Shown here: positions 1 to 10,202 of the stretch, in pieces | Layout: each line of letters starts with the position of its first letter | Numbering within the stretch: the first letter of the stretch is position 1 | NCBI GenBank assembly: GCA_020639115.1 | Contig: JACKHG010000008.1 | Span: 62,001-126,000 of the forward strand | Length of the DNA: 64,000 nt | Direction: 5' to 3' | From: Phycisphaerales bacterium | GTDB taxonomy: Bacteria; Planctomycetota; Phycisphaerae; UBA1845 | Translations under genes and position numbers: made by a program | Notes under the pieces: generated by a model | What the model was told of the DNA's origin: nothing | The model's database searches: none | What the model saw: the letters and a program-made list of their open reading frames with translations, nothing else

Positions 1-278
1 TGAGTCATGATCTCATCTCCATGTCAGCCGGTAGGGCCGAAACAGCAGGTCCGGTTACTGGCGCTCTGTCCACGGAGCGCGATGCCCGCAAGACCCCCTG
101 CCAGGAAACTAACGACTCGGCGCAAGTTGTCCAGCCCTTTTGCGGCTGGAAATCGCGCCTGCAGCGGGCGTTGCGCCCGGAATTGCCGCTTGTAAGGGTG
201 CAGCCGCGCGTCTATATACGTGGCCCGCAGCGCGATGGCGGGTGAGAGCGGCTCGTCCGCCAGTCGATCGGTACTTTA
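1..278. other. Non-coding leader upstream of murJ
   Basis: No convincing gene. Short open frames overlap in every phase and none carries a recognisable domain or ribosome binding site. The stretch presumably holds the murJ promoter, but no clear -35/-10 pair could be picked out. Confidence 0.5.
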
Positions 279-1877
279 GTGAGCGTTGGTCGCGACCAAC
301 TTCCCACCTTCGTGTCCCGTCCGCACCGATTTGTTGGATCGGCCAAACTTATCGCCGCCCTGACGCTCGCCTCGCGCGTCCTGGGGGTGGTGCGTGAGAA
401 CGCCTACGCCCAGTTCTTCGGGGCGAGCCCGCTGCTCAGCGCGTTCCGTATCGCGTTTCAGATCCCCAACCTGGCCCGGCGACTCTTCGGCGAGGGGGCG
501 CTGACCGCGTCGTTCATCCCGGTGTTCGCCCAGGCGCGGGCGGACGATGGTGACGTCGCGGCGCGGCGGCTCGCCGGCGGCGTGTTCACCCTGCTGACCG
601 CCGCGCTGCTGGCACTGCTGGCGTTCGGCGAGGGCGTGCTGCTGGTGATCTGGGCGTGGCAACCGGAGCCGCACCCGGCGGTCAGCCTGACGATCCTGCT
701 GCTGCCGTACATGCTGCTGATCTGCCTGACGGCGTTCTTCGGGGGGATTCTCAACGCGGAGCACCGGTTCGCGGCGCCGGCGATCGCGCCGACGATTCTG
801 AACGTGGTGCTGATTTCGGCGGTATGGGGCGGCGGGAAGCTACTTGACCTGGACACGCACGCGCACATGCGGCTGGTGGCGTGGGCGGCGCTGTTCGCGG
901 GTGTGCTACAACTCGGGCTGCAATGGGTGTGGCTGCGATCGTGCGGGTTCCGGCTCGCGGTGAACTTCGACTGGCGGTCGCCGGGTGTGCGGCGGATCAT
1001 GCTGCTGATGGCGCCGATGCTGATCGGGATGTCGGCGCTGCAGATCAACACCTTCTTCGATTCGATGATCGCATTCTTCTGCGTGCCCGACGGGCGCGGT
1101 CCGGCAATCCTGGGCTATTCCCAGTACGCGAGCAACCTGCCGCTGGGGTTTTCGGCACGGCGGTCGCGACGGCCATTTTCCCGCTGCTGGCCCGGCACAA
1201 CGCGGCGAAGGATCACGTCGGATTTGCGCAGCGTCGAGGCGGGCCTGCGCACGAGCTTGTTCGTGTCGGTGCCCGCCGGTGTGGGGTTGATCCTGGTGGC
1301 CCAGCCGCTGGTGCGGTTGCTGTTTGAAAGCGAGCTGTTCACGGCGTCGGACACGGACCGCGTGGTGCTGGCGCTGCGGCTGTACTGCCTCGGCATCTGG
1401 TCCTACGCCGTGCAGCAGATGCTGGTGCGGGCGTTCCACTCGATGCAGAACAGCCGGACGCCGGTTCGGATCGCCGGCACGATGGTGGCGGTGAACTTCG
1501 TGTTGAATCTCGTGCTGGTGCACACCCGGCTCTGGGAGGCCGGCGTGGCGCTGGCGACGGCGACGACCGCGACGGCGCAGGCGCTCATCCTGGCGTACAA
1601 GCTGCACGGGCAACTGATCGGGATGCGCTGGCGTCGCGTGGCGCAGAGCATGATCAAGTGCGCGATCGCGACCGGGTTGATGGGCGTTGCGGTGTGGATC
1701 GTCGGCGGGCATTCGCCGGTGGGAGCGGTACTGCCGCAGGGGGATCTGAAGGAACTGCTCGGATGTGTCGTCGTGGGAGCGGGAGTTTACCTGGCTGCAA
1801 CCTGGGCACTGCGGATGGAGGAGGGCGCGATCATCCTGGGCCGGCGGAAGTCGCTGGAGGAGGCCGTAGCGGATTGA
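279..1877 (+). CDS. murJ: Lipid II flippase MurJ (MviN), with an internal compensated frameshift
   Basis: Integral inner-membrane protein of the MOP superfamily that flips lipid II to the periplasmic face for peptidoglycan synthesis. The length (532 aa), the many hydrophobic helices and the family signature near the N-terminus (ASRVLGVVRE, then FQIPNLARRLFGEGAL) support the call. Start is GTG at 279; a GTG at 312 is an alternative. Odd: residues about 291-318 (bases 1149-1230) read as an Arg-rich non-family stretch. The expected membrane segment (GVFGTAVATAIFPLLARHN) is present one base out of phase, so one G seems missing from the G run at 1145-1148 and the frame is restored near 1226-1233. 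Either two indels in the organism or assembly errors; the rest of the protein is intact. Confidence 0.93.
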   Translation: MSVGRDQLPTFVSRPHRFVGSAKLIAALTLASRVLGVVRENAYAQFFGASPLLSAFRIAFQIPNLARRLFGEGALTASFIPVFAQARADDGDVAARRLAGGVFTLLTAALLALLAFGEGVLLVIWAWQPEPHPAVSLTILLLPYMLLICLTAFFGGILNAEHRFAAPAIAPTILNVVLISAVWGGGKLLDLDTHAHMRLVAWAALFAGVLQLGLQWVWLRSCGFRLAVNFDWRSPGVRRIMLLMAPMLIGMSALQINTFFDSMIAFFCVPDGRGPAILGYSQYASNLPLGFSARRSRRPFSRCWPGTTRRRITSDLRSVEAGLRTSLFVSVPAGVGLILVAQPLVRLLFESELFTASDTDRVVLALRLYCLGIWSYAVQQMLVRAFHSMQNSRTPVRIAGTMVAVNFVLNLVLVHTRLWEAGVALATATTATAQALILAYKLHGQLIGMRWRRVAQSMIKCAIATGLMGVAVWIVGGHSPVGAVLPQGDLKELLGCVVVGAGVYLAATWALRMEEGAIILGRRKSLEEAVAD

Positions 1878-1898
1878 CGCCGGTGGGCCGTGCCTGCC

Positions 1899-2615
1899 CT
1901 ACCCATTGAGCTGCTCGAAGTTGAATTCCGCGACGCGGCCGCATTCGGGGCAACAGCCTGAACGGTTGCCGCGGAGGTCGTAGCCGCAGTTCCAACAGCG
2001 GAGTCCGGCGGCGCGCCGTCGCCGACTGCGCGCAAGCGCGACAGCCATGGTCACGAGGATCACACAGGCACCATTGAGGAGTATGAGCCCGTAGTAGCGG
2101 TATGCGATCGCAACAAGGAACTGCATGACTCGCGAGGGGCTGGCACGTAGCGCTGGCGCGCCGGCGGCGAGATTGGGGTGGACCTCCGGCGCAGCGGCGA
2201 CAGCCAGATCGTGCGCCAGAGATTCGGCGATCCGTTGGGCAACTGGATCATCGGTGCGAAGCACGCGTACGGTCGGCACCATGCTCAGTTGGACGACCAG
2301 AGCGACTCGGCTGACGGAATGCTGGATACCAGGTTCGGAGGAGAACGTCCTGAGTTCCACGATGCAGTACCCGCCCTGGTAGCGCGAGTACGCGCTGCCC
2401 GACCCGCTGATGTACCAACCGTCGGCAACGACGTCATGTCTTGGGCCAACATCGTCATATACGTACATCAATTTATCAGCGCGGCGGTGAATTCTGGCTG
2501 CTTCGTTGACAGCGGATGCAACGAGCAGCCGGCATGCAACCAGGGCGAGCATGAGCAAGACCATCAGAGCAATAAGGATGATCTCGGGCTTGTAGGTCCG
2601 CGCGCGCATCATCAA
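1899..2615 (-). CDS. Membrane protein with C-terminal zinc ribbon
   Basis: 238 residues of unknown function. A hydrophobic helix lies at about residues 8-30 and a second at about 165-190, followed by basic residues and a four-cysteine zinc ribbon (CWNCGYDLRG...CCPECG) at the C-terminus. The region between the helices would be outside the cytoplasm. This ribbon type is frequent in planctomycete membrane proteins, and a second one is encoded at 3545-3955. The gene converges on murJ, and its TAG stop lies inside a short GC-rich repeat (see findings). No enzymatic function can be assigned. Confidence 0.75.
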   Translation of the reverse strand: MMMRARTYKPEIILIALMVLLMLALVACRLLVASAVNEAARIHRRADKLMYVYDDVGPRHDVVADGWYISGSGSAYSRYQGGYCIVELRTFSSEPGIQHSVSRVALVVQLSMVPTVRVLRTDDPVAQRIAESLAHDLAVAAAPEVHPNLAAGAPALRASPSRVMQFLVAIAYRYYGLILLNGACVILVTMAVALARSRRRRAAGLRCWNCGYDLRGNRSGCCPECGRVAEFNFEQLNG

Positions 2616-2762
2616 CCTTGCGATTTCTCCGTGGTCGGCACGACACCCACGATGGGCAGTTCTGACCGGGCCACGACCCGCTTGCGCGGAGCCAGAGTTT
2701 CAGTATGCGCGGACACGGGGTGGATTGGAAAGTCCGAAGTGCCAACGCGGTGAATCGGGGCT

Positions 2763-3224
2763 TCACGGCAGCGCGGTGATGCGCGTGGTGCCCGCGGGCA
2801 TTCGGGAAAAGTCCGGCGGCGGCTGGCGATTCGTGCCGGCCCAGGCCTGGTCGGCCCAGGCGTCGTCGAGGGCGGCGTGGACCTGCGGCAGCCGGGCACG
2901 CAGGTCGTCGCGACTGACGAGGTGGGCCACGACGTTGTCGTCGGCGTCCATGACCGTGTAGCACTGGTCGGTGAAGATCTGGACGGTGTATTCGCGGGTG
3001 CGGACGGTGACGATGGGCACCAGCGGTGCAGCCGCCCGCGTGCGGGTGTCATCCGTCGGCGTCTGGGTGGCGGGGAGTTGTTGCGAGGTGGCCAGGAGCG
3101 AGCAGCCGACGATCACGAGGGCGGCTGACGCGGTGACGGTCAGGAGCGTGCGCAGGTCCTGTCTGCTCGGGTTCGGATTTAGAAGGTGCTCGTTGCGCGC
3201 GCTTGGGCTTGTCGTGCGGGCCAT
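2763..3224 (-). CDS. Hypothetical membrane-anchored or secreted protein
   Basis: 153 residues if started at the ATG at 3224, which has a strong GGGAGGT ribosome binding site; the open frame extends further upstream without such a site. A hydrophobic segment at about residues 27-45 (LLTVTASAALVIVGC) may be a signal anchor or lipobox-like sequence. A short conserved-looking stretch follows (VQIFTDQCYTVMDADDNVVA). No known domain was recognised. It runs divergently from the zinc-ribbon gene at 3545. Confidence 0.6.
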   Translation of the reverse strand: MARTTSPSARNEHLLNPNPSRQDLRTLLTVTASAALVIVGCSLLATSQQLPATQTPTDDTRTRAAAPLVPIVTVRTREYTVQIFTDQCYTVMDADDNVVAHLVSRDDLRARLPQVHAALDDAWADQAWAGTNRQPPPDFSRMPAGTTRITALP

Positions 3225-3544
3225 GGCCGAACCTCCCGGCGGCTGAGTGCGCCCACGCCTCGATTGGTGGGCTCCCCAGGGGAATTCTACCACATCCGGT
3301 CGCCAGGGGCGTTCGGTTATCCGCCGGAGTCTGGAATCGGGCGTGACGATGAGCAGATGAGCGCAGAGAAACGCCCCAAGTGCCTGTCAGGCAAGCACTT
3401 GGGGCTGCCGATGCACGCCCGTCGATGCGACTGACCTACCGCCAAGGTGCTGCTGCGCTCGATCGCCAGCCCGGCAACAACAGGTACTTGTGTGGTCCGT
3501 GATAGTTGACGCCGGTGTTGGCCTGCAGCATTGTTGGCTGCGGC
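3225..3544. other. Divergent intergenic region
   Basis: Separates two divergently transcribed small membrane-protein genes, so promoters for both should lie here. The only clear structure is the perfect hairpin at 3374-3404, listed separately. Confidence 0.5.
3374..3404. repeat. Perfect 10-bp inverted repeat (hairpin)
   Basis: CCCCAAGTGC and GCACTTGGGG separated by 11 bases. It lies between divergent genes, where a terminator is not expected and no T tract follows. It could be a regulator site or the terminator of a small transcript. Confidence 0.55.
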
Positions 3545-3955
3545 ATGCATGCGCTGAATGAGGACATATTCTGCCGAGTCTGCGACTACAATCTACGTGG
3601 TTTGCGTTCTGGCGGGCGGTGTCCGGAGTGCGGGGCTGACATACACCCATCACTTGAAGAGTCACGCCATGACGCTCGCATATCCAACCTTGTGCTACCC
3701 GCTGCATTCGTTGGCTACGTTATTCTCAATGTGGCGGCTTATGTTGTCAGCGACCCAATACACTACATCGCCGGCGTACCACTCGGCATATTGCTCAGTA
3801 TCCACATACCGATCTCGGTTTCAGCTTGTGCGTTACTGGTGCGCCTCGTCGGCCTTCGCGCCCGATGGGTGGTCGTGATTGGCTTCATCGTGGCGATTGC
3901 ACTGCTTGGCGCACTGAACCTCTGGATCTTCAGTGCGGCATCGGCGTCCGTGTAG
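3545..3955 (+). CDS. Small membrane protein with N-terminal zinc ribbon
   Basis: 136 residues from the ATG at 3545; an upstream TTG at 3506 would add 13 residues. The N-terminus carries a zinc ribbon (CRVCDYNLRG...RCPECG) related to the C-terminal one of the protein at 1899-2615. It is followed by three hydrophobic segments (about residues 45-65, 78-98 and 108-128). Probably a polytopic inner-membrane protein with its ribbon in the cytoplasm. Function unknown; the family is common in planctomycetes. Confidence 0.7.
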   Translation: MHALNEDIFCRVCDYNLRGLRSGGRCPECGADIHPSLEESRHDARISNLVLPAAFVGYVILNVAAYVVSDPIHYIAGVPLGILLSIHIPISVSACALLVRLVGLRARWVVVIGFIVAIALLGALNLWIFSAASASV

Positions 3956-4068
3956 CAGATGCGGCTACCCAACCCATGTTGGTTCGATGGGGGCCAAACA
4001 AGGTGACCAGTACCGACTCGGTTGCGACGTCGACCGGGTAGCACGCCGGGGACGGGCCCATAAACAGA

Positions 4069-4100
4069 AACTGCCGTAATCCCTTGGGATTACGGCAGTT
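4069..4100 (-). terminator. Rho-independent terminator of tRNA-Phe
   Basis: A 14-bp perfect stem (AACTGCCGTAATCC and its complement) with a short loop begins 9 bases beyond the mature 3' end of tRNA-Phe on the minus strand. It is followed by a modestly T-rich stretch (TCTGTTTATG). Confidence 0.8.
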
Positions 4101-4108
4101 ATCTCATT

Positions 4109-4181
4109 TGGGCAGGGGCGGACTTGAACCGCCGACACATGGATTTTCAGTCCATTGCTCTACCAACTGAGCTACCTGCCC
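4109..4181 (-). tRNA. tRNA-Phe (GAA)
   Basis: 73-nt cloverleaf on the minus strand. The acceptor stem is GGGCAGG/CCTGCCC with discriminator A, the anticodon loop CTGAAAA gives anticodon GAA, and the T loop is TTCAAGT. The CCA end is not encoded. A strong hairpin terminator follows immediately. Confidence 0.97.
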
Positions 4182-4283
4182 TCGGCGAGGGAGGCGTGCA
4201 GGGCACGCCCTACATGTCGCCCTCAGTGGTGCGGGTATCTTGCCCGTTAGCGGGGATTCCGTCAATGGGAGGCGGGGTGAGCT

Positions 4284-4318
4284 GTCAGCCCTCAGCTATC
4301 AGCTCTCAGCTTTCAGCC
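4284..4318. repeat. Heptamer tract, consensus NTCAGCY x5
   Basis: Five consecutive 7-base units in perfect phase: GTCAGCC, CTCAGCT, ATCAGCT, CTCAGCT, TTCAGCC. It lies in the 160-bp gap between tRNA-Phe and the FtsB-like gene, which also holds two copies of a GGGCACGCCCTAC palindrome (about 4193-4213 and 4331-4345). Confidence 0.8.
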
Positions 4319-4341
4319 AGATGAGAGGAACAGGGCACGCC

Positions 4342-5085
4342 CTACGATTTGGGGAGGCGGGGCCAGAAGATGATGAAGGCGGCGGCTACCAGGGTGAGGG
4401 ACATGCCCAGGAGGGTTCCGCGGGTGGGCGCGGAGCAGAAGAGGGCGTCGTAGTTCAGGCGGGGAAGGTAGTGGGTGAGGCGGGCGATGCCGACCGGCGG
4501 TTGGACGGGTTGGAACTCCGCGCTGGGGATGACCGGGGTGCGTTCGCGGAAAAGTTCGGCGTAGCTGGTGTCAGCCGGTCCGTCGGCGCCGTCGGCGCCG
4601 GCGGCTGAGTAGGTTGCGGGCGTGAAGGTATCGGCGGCCCAGTCGGCGGCGTTTGGGTTGCTGACGGCGAGGCGGACCTCTCCGGGGAGGGTGCAGCGGA
4701 GTTCGCGGCGGGCGAGGCGTTCGATCACGACGGGGTCGTTGTGGATGGCGTCGAGGCGTTGTTCGAGTCGATCGGCGTGGCGGGTGTAGGCGGCGGCCTC
4801 GGCGGCCCGGGTGCGTTCGCGGAGTTCGGCGGCCTGGTACTCGCGCCAGGCGGGGAGGATCATGCAGGGGGCCATGACGGTGAGGGCGAGGGCGATGAGC
4901 ATCCAGAAGACGAGGCTGGCGCCGCCGTCGCCGGACACGGCGTCGCCGGACGCACCGCCGGATGATAGGGAAGTCCCAACGGCGTCCCCGGGGGAAGGCG
5001 CCTTGGATCCGTTGGATTCACGGATGGACAACGTCGGCAACTCCCTTTGCCAGCAATCCATCAGGATTGGGAAATATGCTTGCAC
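4342..5085 (-). CDS. FtsB/DivIC-like membrane protein (septum formation initiator family)
   Basis: Up to 247 residues; an ATG at 5061 would remove eight, and neither start has a clear ribosome binding site. After a polar N-terminus there is a membrane helix (about residues 58-80), then a heptad-rich coiled coil (about 83-118) and the motif DPVVIERLARREL...LPGE, which matches the DP..IE..AR..L....PGE signature that follows the coiled coil in FtsB/DivIC. A proline-rich segment and a second C-terminal helix (about 224-243) make it longer than classical FtsB (about 100 aa). It lies just downstream of eno, a position where ftsB-type genes are often found. A cell-division role is inferred. Confidence 0.65.
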   Translation of the reverse strand: MQAYFPILMDCWQRELPTLSIRESNGSKAPSPGDAVGTSLSSGGASGDAVSGDGGASLVFWMLIALALTVMAPCMILPAWREYQAAELRERTRAAEAAAYTRHADRLEQRLDAIHNDPVVIERLARRELRCTLPGEVRLAVSNPNAADWAADTFTPATYSAAGADGADGPADTSYAELFRERTPVIPSAEFQPVQPPVGIARLTHYLPRLNYDALFCSAPTRGTLLGMSLTLVAAAFIIFWPRLPKS

Positions 5086-5159
5086 CCCGCGCGGCGGCGT
5101 CCTGTCCGCCGCGCCGGGGGCATCTTACGCGCTGAGCGCGCTTCGGGAAACAGTAAAAA

Positions 5160-6533
<1,374 letters not shown>

Positions 6534-6890
6534 GACACTTGCTCCTGCCCCACAGGGGCATCAGGAAGACCTACCACCATCGGCGCCGCCGGTGGATTTC
6601 CGGCGGCACAGCCACGCCGCACCGCGGCGTCGCGACGGCAAACGAATTCTCGGCGTCGGAGTGATTTCTGGATGCACCAGCCGCGGGCGGAGTCCGCCCG
6701 GCGACCACAAACCGCCTTCTGCGCTATCGGTCGGTCAGTGCCGAACTCAACAGCACCCGCGCCAGCGCAATCTTAGATGGGGTCGGACCCCCGTCAAGCC
6801 AGGCAAGCGGGGGGGACGCGCGGTGGTGAGATCCGCGCGTGACGTGCGTACGGCACGCTTGAGCGGGCGCCATGCGATGGGCGACGACGG
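6534..6890. other. Intergenic region between eno and beta-helix gene
   Basis: About 357 bp between two minus-strand genes. It should contain the eno promoter and the 3' end of the beta-helix transcript. No hairpin, repeat or additional gene could be supported. Confidence 0.4.
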
Positions 6891-8315
6891 CTATGGCGTC
6901 GCTGGCGATGGCTCCGATTCGCGGGTGTCGGACGTGCGGTAGGCGCCGGCTGCCTCGTCCCAGACCAGAGTGTCCCGGTGCGCGTCGTACCATTGCATCA
7001 TGCGGGTGGCCGATGCTTCGGCGGCGAGCGGCGGGTTGAGAGACGCGGCTGCGTCGTGATCGGGCTGGTTGTCGGCGGCGAGATCGACGACCTGGCCGGT
7101 CAGCTTCTTGATCTGGTCGGCGGCGGCTGACCGGACATCGGCGTTCTCGTGACGGAGCAATCCAATCCAATAAGGCAAATTGCGGTAGAGGGCGAGTCGC
7201 TCCGACATGTTTTGAGCGACTTTACCGGCGTGGCTGGGGGCGCCCAGCACGAGCCGCAGAAATTCCAGGTCATCGGTCGCATGGACGAACTGGCCGGTGC
7301 GCTGCGTGCTGGAGAGCGTGGCCTGGTTGTCGCGCAGCAGCACAAACCCGGTTGGATAAGGCATGATTCCGTGGGAACGCCGGTCCTCGGTCGTCCGGGA
7401 GGTGCAGGCGTCGAAGACGCATGGGAATGTAGCGCGGATGATCTCCTGGTTGTCGACGAACTGTGACTGACGCACGTAGAGGAAGCAGAAGCCGCGCAGG
7501 TCGAGGGCGTCGCCGTTGTGCCGATCGGCGACGCGCCCCGAGCGTCCTTCGAAGGTGCAGCGTTCGACGAGCATGATGCAGTCGCTGCCGTTGATCGCGT
7601 TGGAACCCCCGGCGCCGGAGTTGTAGCCAGAGATGAAACAGTCGCGGAGGTGCAGGCTGCCGCCGCCGCGCAGGTCCACGAACTCGTCGTCGTCGCACTG
7701 CAGCCGCAGGTTCTGCAGGCGCAGGCGCAGGGCTGACTCGACCTGTCCGGTGAGCGTGGTCAGTTCCGGGCCGGCCCCGATGATGGCGATGTCGGCCCAG
7801 CGGGTGGCGTCGCGCCCGCGGTTGGGGCCGAGTGCGAAGGTGCCGGCGGTGAGACGGATGGTGTCGCCGGGCTTGATCGCGTTGCGGGCCAGCGCGAGGC
7901 TGGTGTATTCCTTGTTCGGTCCGACTTCGATGACGCGTCCGGTCAGCCGCGGTGCGGTGGCGTTGAGGTACTGCACGTAATCAGCACTGAAGAGCTGCGG
8001 ATCGACGAAATGGTGAATCACCGCCTCCTGGTATTCCTGCAGGGCGGCGACGATGGCCGCGCGCTTGACCATGATATCGGTCAGCGAGTCCGACCCGAAA
8101 TCCACGCGGTTGTTCACCAGTATCTGCTGGAGGCTGTCGGTAGAAGTCTGTATCAACTCGGTGTCCGCCGGCGACAGCGCTGACTTCCCAGTGGCGGCCA
8201 CAGACTCGGTCCCTGCGGTCGTCTCGGGGGCGAGGGCTGCGGCGTACGTCGTGCACGCGCTGAGCCCGAGAGCGCAGGCGATCCACTTTCTTGTCGGAAA
8301 TGCGCACAGGGTCAT
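6891..8315 (-). CDS. Secreted right-handed beta-helix protein
   Basis: 474 residues; the start at 8315 has a GAGGAG ribosome binding site. An N-terminal hydrophobic signal (about residues 8-27) indicates export. The centre (about 125-340) has the repeated short beta-strand pattern and Asn/Gly/Asp turns of a parallel beta-helix: an entry segment like KEYTSLALARNAIKPGDTIRL, then LRLQNLRLQCDDDEF, LHLRDCFISGYNSG, LVERCTFEG, LYVRQSQFVDN. This fold is typical of polysaccharide lyases and surface adhesins, but no catalytic motif was identified. The C-terminal third is helical. Function unknown. Confidence 0.75.
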   Translation of the reverse strand: MTLCAFPTRKWIACALGLSACTTYAAALAPETTAGTESVAATGKSALSPADTELIQTSTDSLQQILVNNRVDFGSDSLTDIMVKRAAIVAALQEYQEAVIHHFVDPQLFSADYVQYLNATAPRLTGRVIEVGPNKEYTSLALARNAIKPGDTIRLTAGTFALGPNRGRDATRWADIAIIGAGPELTTLTGQVESALRLRLQNLRLQCDDDEFVDLRGGGSLHLRDCFISGYNSGAGGSNAINGSDCIMLVERCTFEGRSGRVADRHNGDALDLRGFCFLYVRQSQFVDNQEIIRATFPCVFDACTSRTTEDRRSHGIMPYPTGFVLLRDNQATLSSTQRTGQFVHATDDLEFLRLVLGAPSHAGKVAQNMSERLALYRNLPYWIGLLRHENADVRSAAADQIKKLTGQVVDLAADNQPDHDAAASLNPPLAAEASATRMMQWYDAHRDTLVWDEAAGAYRTSDTRESEPSPATP

Positions 8316-8465
8316 GCTCGTGTCTCCTCAAGAGCCTGAACGGGTTGCCCGCGGAGCCGCAAAAAGCCAGTGCCCCGGCCACATCGAAAGGGTTCTGCTC
8401 GAATATACCCGAAGCCGCGCCCGGCGCTGCACCATGGCATGCAGATAGCGCCCAGAAGTCAACCA

Positions 8466-8494
8466 GGCCCCGTGCGGATGGTCAGCACGGGGCC
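8466..8494 (-). terminator. Hairpin downstream of the ELW-repeat gene
   Basis: A 9-bp perfect stem (GGCCCCGTG / CACGGGGCC) with an 11-base loop, about 70 bases past the stop of the gene at 8563-10023. There is no U tract, so the termination role is tentative. Confidence 0.5.
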
Positions 8495-8562
8495 CGGAGC
8501 GGGATCAATCGGTCTGGAAATTCTCAACGGCATGCCGCAATCGCGCGGCGGTCGCAGTGGTG

Positions 8563-10023
8563 CTATTGCCGGCGCCGGCGGCGGAGCAGCAACGGGGCTG
8601 CAGCGAGGAGGAGCATGCCCGCAGCCGGCTCGGGCACGCGCAGGGCGTAGAGTTCGAAATCGGCGCTGAAGCCGAAGTCGTCGACGCCGGTCGGCGCGAG
8701 GAAATAGAGGATGTCGCCGACGAGCGTGAGGTCGCTGATGCCGTAGCCGAACCACTCGCCGGGGGCGTCCCAGATTTTGACGGTGCCCGCCTCGGTTCCG
8801 TCGGTTTTCCAGAGCGCGGTCAGGACGGTTCCAAAGTCCGGGTTGGCTGGTTCAATCGCGACGAAAAACATCTCGTCGTCCTTCACGGTGAGTTCGAGCG
8901 GGCTGGAGATGCCCGGGCCGGGGTTGATGTCCTTGACCATGTGCGTGCCGGCGTCGGTTCCGTCCGACATCCACAGTTCGATGCCGTGGACGCCGTCGTC
9001 CGCGGTGAAGGCGACCTGGCCGTTGAACTCGGTAAAGTCGAGCGGCGTCGAACTGCCGGTCGGGTTGATGTCCTTGACCTGCTGGGTGCCGGCGACGGTG
9101 CCGTCGGTCATCCAGAGCTCGTCGCCATCGGTTCCGTTGTTACCGATGAAGTAGATCGAACTGGCGATCCGCGTGAGGTTCTGGGGTACGCCCGAACCCG
9201 CCGGGTTGAGGTCCTTGAACAGCGTGGTGCCCGCGGCTGTCCCGTCGGTCGCCCAGAGTTCGATGCCGTTGACCCCGTCGTTGGCCTGGAAGAAGACTTT
9301 GTTGCCGAGCGGCGTGAAGGTGCTGGGGATCGAGGCAGCCGGCCCCGGGTTGATGTCCTTGATGCGGTAGGTGCCGGCCTCGGTGCCGTCGCTGATGAAG
9401 AGCTCGCGGTCGTAGCCGTAGTTGGGGTCGTAGCTATCGTCGGCGCTGAAGATCACCTTGCCGTTGAGCTCGGTGAGGCCGCTGGGCAGGGACCAGTCGC
9501 CGATGTGGATATCCTTGACCATGGCCGTGTTGGCGGCTGTTCCGTCGCTGGTCCAGAGCTCGATGCCGAAGTCGTTCATGGCGCGCATGAACATCCTGTC
9601 GCCGACGGGGGTGAAGTACTCGGGGTTTCCGCTGGAGGGACCAGCCCAGGTGTCGGCGACGAAGGTGGTGCCGACAGCCGTGCCGTCGGTCGACCAGAGT
9701 TCGTTGCCGTGGACGCCGTCGTTGCCGGAGAAGTAGAGGCGGCCGTTGAACTCTCTGAAGTTGGCTGGGAAACCGCCATCCAAGCCGGGGCGGAGTTCGG
9801 TGACCATTTGGGTGCCAGCCGTCGTGCCGTCGCTGCGCCAGAGCTCGGATCCGTGCGTGCCGTCATCGGCGTTGAAGTAGAGTGCGCCGTTGTACGGGGT
9901 GAGGTTGAAGGCGAAGGAGTCTCCGGTGGGGTTGATGTTCTTGACCAGGTAGGGGCTTTGGGCGAGGGCTCCAGCCGGCAGCGCGGCGAGAACCAGCGGG
10001 GTAACGAAACGGGCGCGGTGCAT
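8563..10023 (-). CDS. ELW-repeat secreted protein with PEP-CTERM anchor
   Basis: 486 residues from the ATG at 10023, chosen for its GGAGGT site and because a signal peptide (residues about 5-21, ending ALAQ) then sits at the N-terminus. The body has about eight tandem units of roughly 47 residues built around [DN]ELW.[ST]DGT..GT, predicted to form a beta-propeller-like structure. The C-terminus is a PEP-CTERM sorting signal: VPEP, a hydrophobic helix, then RRRRRR. Such proteins are exported and processed by an exosortase. Ligand or enzymatic role unknown. Confidence 0.85.
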   Translation of the reverse strand: MHRARFVTPLVLAALPAGALAQSPYLVKNINPTGDSFAFNLTPYNGALYFNADDGTHGSELWRSDGTTAGTQMVTELRPGLDGGFPANFREFNGRLYFSGNDGVHGNELWSTDGTAVGTTFVADTWAGPSSGNPEYFTPVGDRMFMRAMNDFGIELWTSDGTAANTAMVKDIHIGDWSLPSGLTELNGKVIFSADDSYDPNYGYDRELFISDGTEAGTYRIKDINPGPAASIPSTFTPLGNKVFFQANDGVNGIELWATDGTAAGTTLFKDLNPAGSGVPQNLTRIASSIYFIGNNGTDGDELWMTDGTVAGTQQVKDINPTGSSTPLDFTEFNGQVAFTADDGVHGIELWMSDGTDAGTHMVKDINPGPGISSPLELTVKDDEMFFVAIEPANPDFGTVLTALWKTDGTEAGTVKIWDAPGEWFGYGISDLTLVGDILYFLAPTGVDDFGFSADFELYALRVPEPAAGMLLLAAAPLLLRRRRRQ

Positions 10024-10202
10024 CGGTTCACCTCCAAAACAGAACACAAGCGACCAGCGGTATCCGGGGCGTGATGATTGAGAGAGTGCCCCGGTTGGTC
10101 GGTCCGAGGTTGATGCTAGCGATTCGGCGGGCAATATTGCAAGATATTTTTCATGCAAAATCTCCCGCGCATTGTGCCGACAGACCTGTTACCATGGCAC
10201 CC

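Noticed and set aside
8557..10074. 505-codon open frame opposite the ELW-repeat gene
   Set aside because: Repetitive only because it is antisense to a repeat protein; no start signal or domain.
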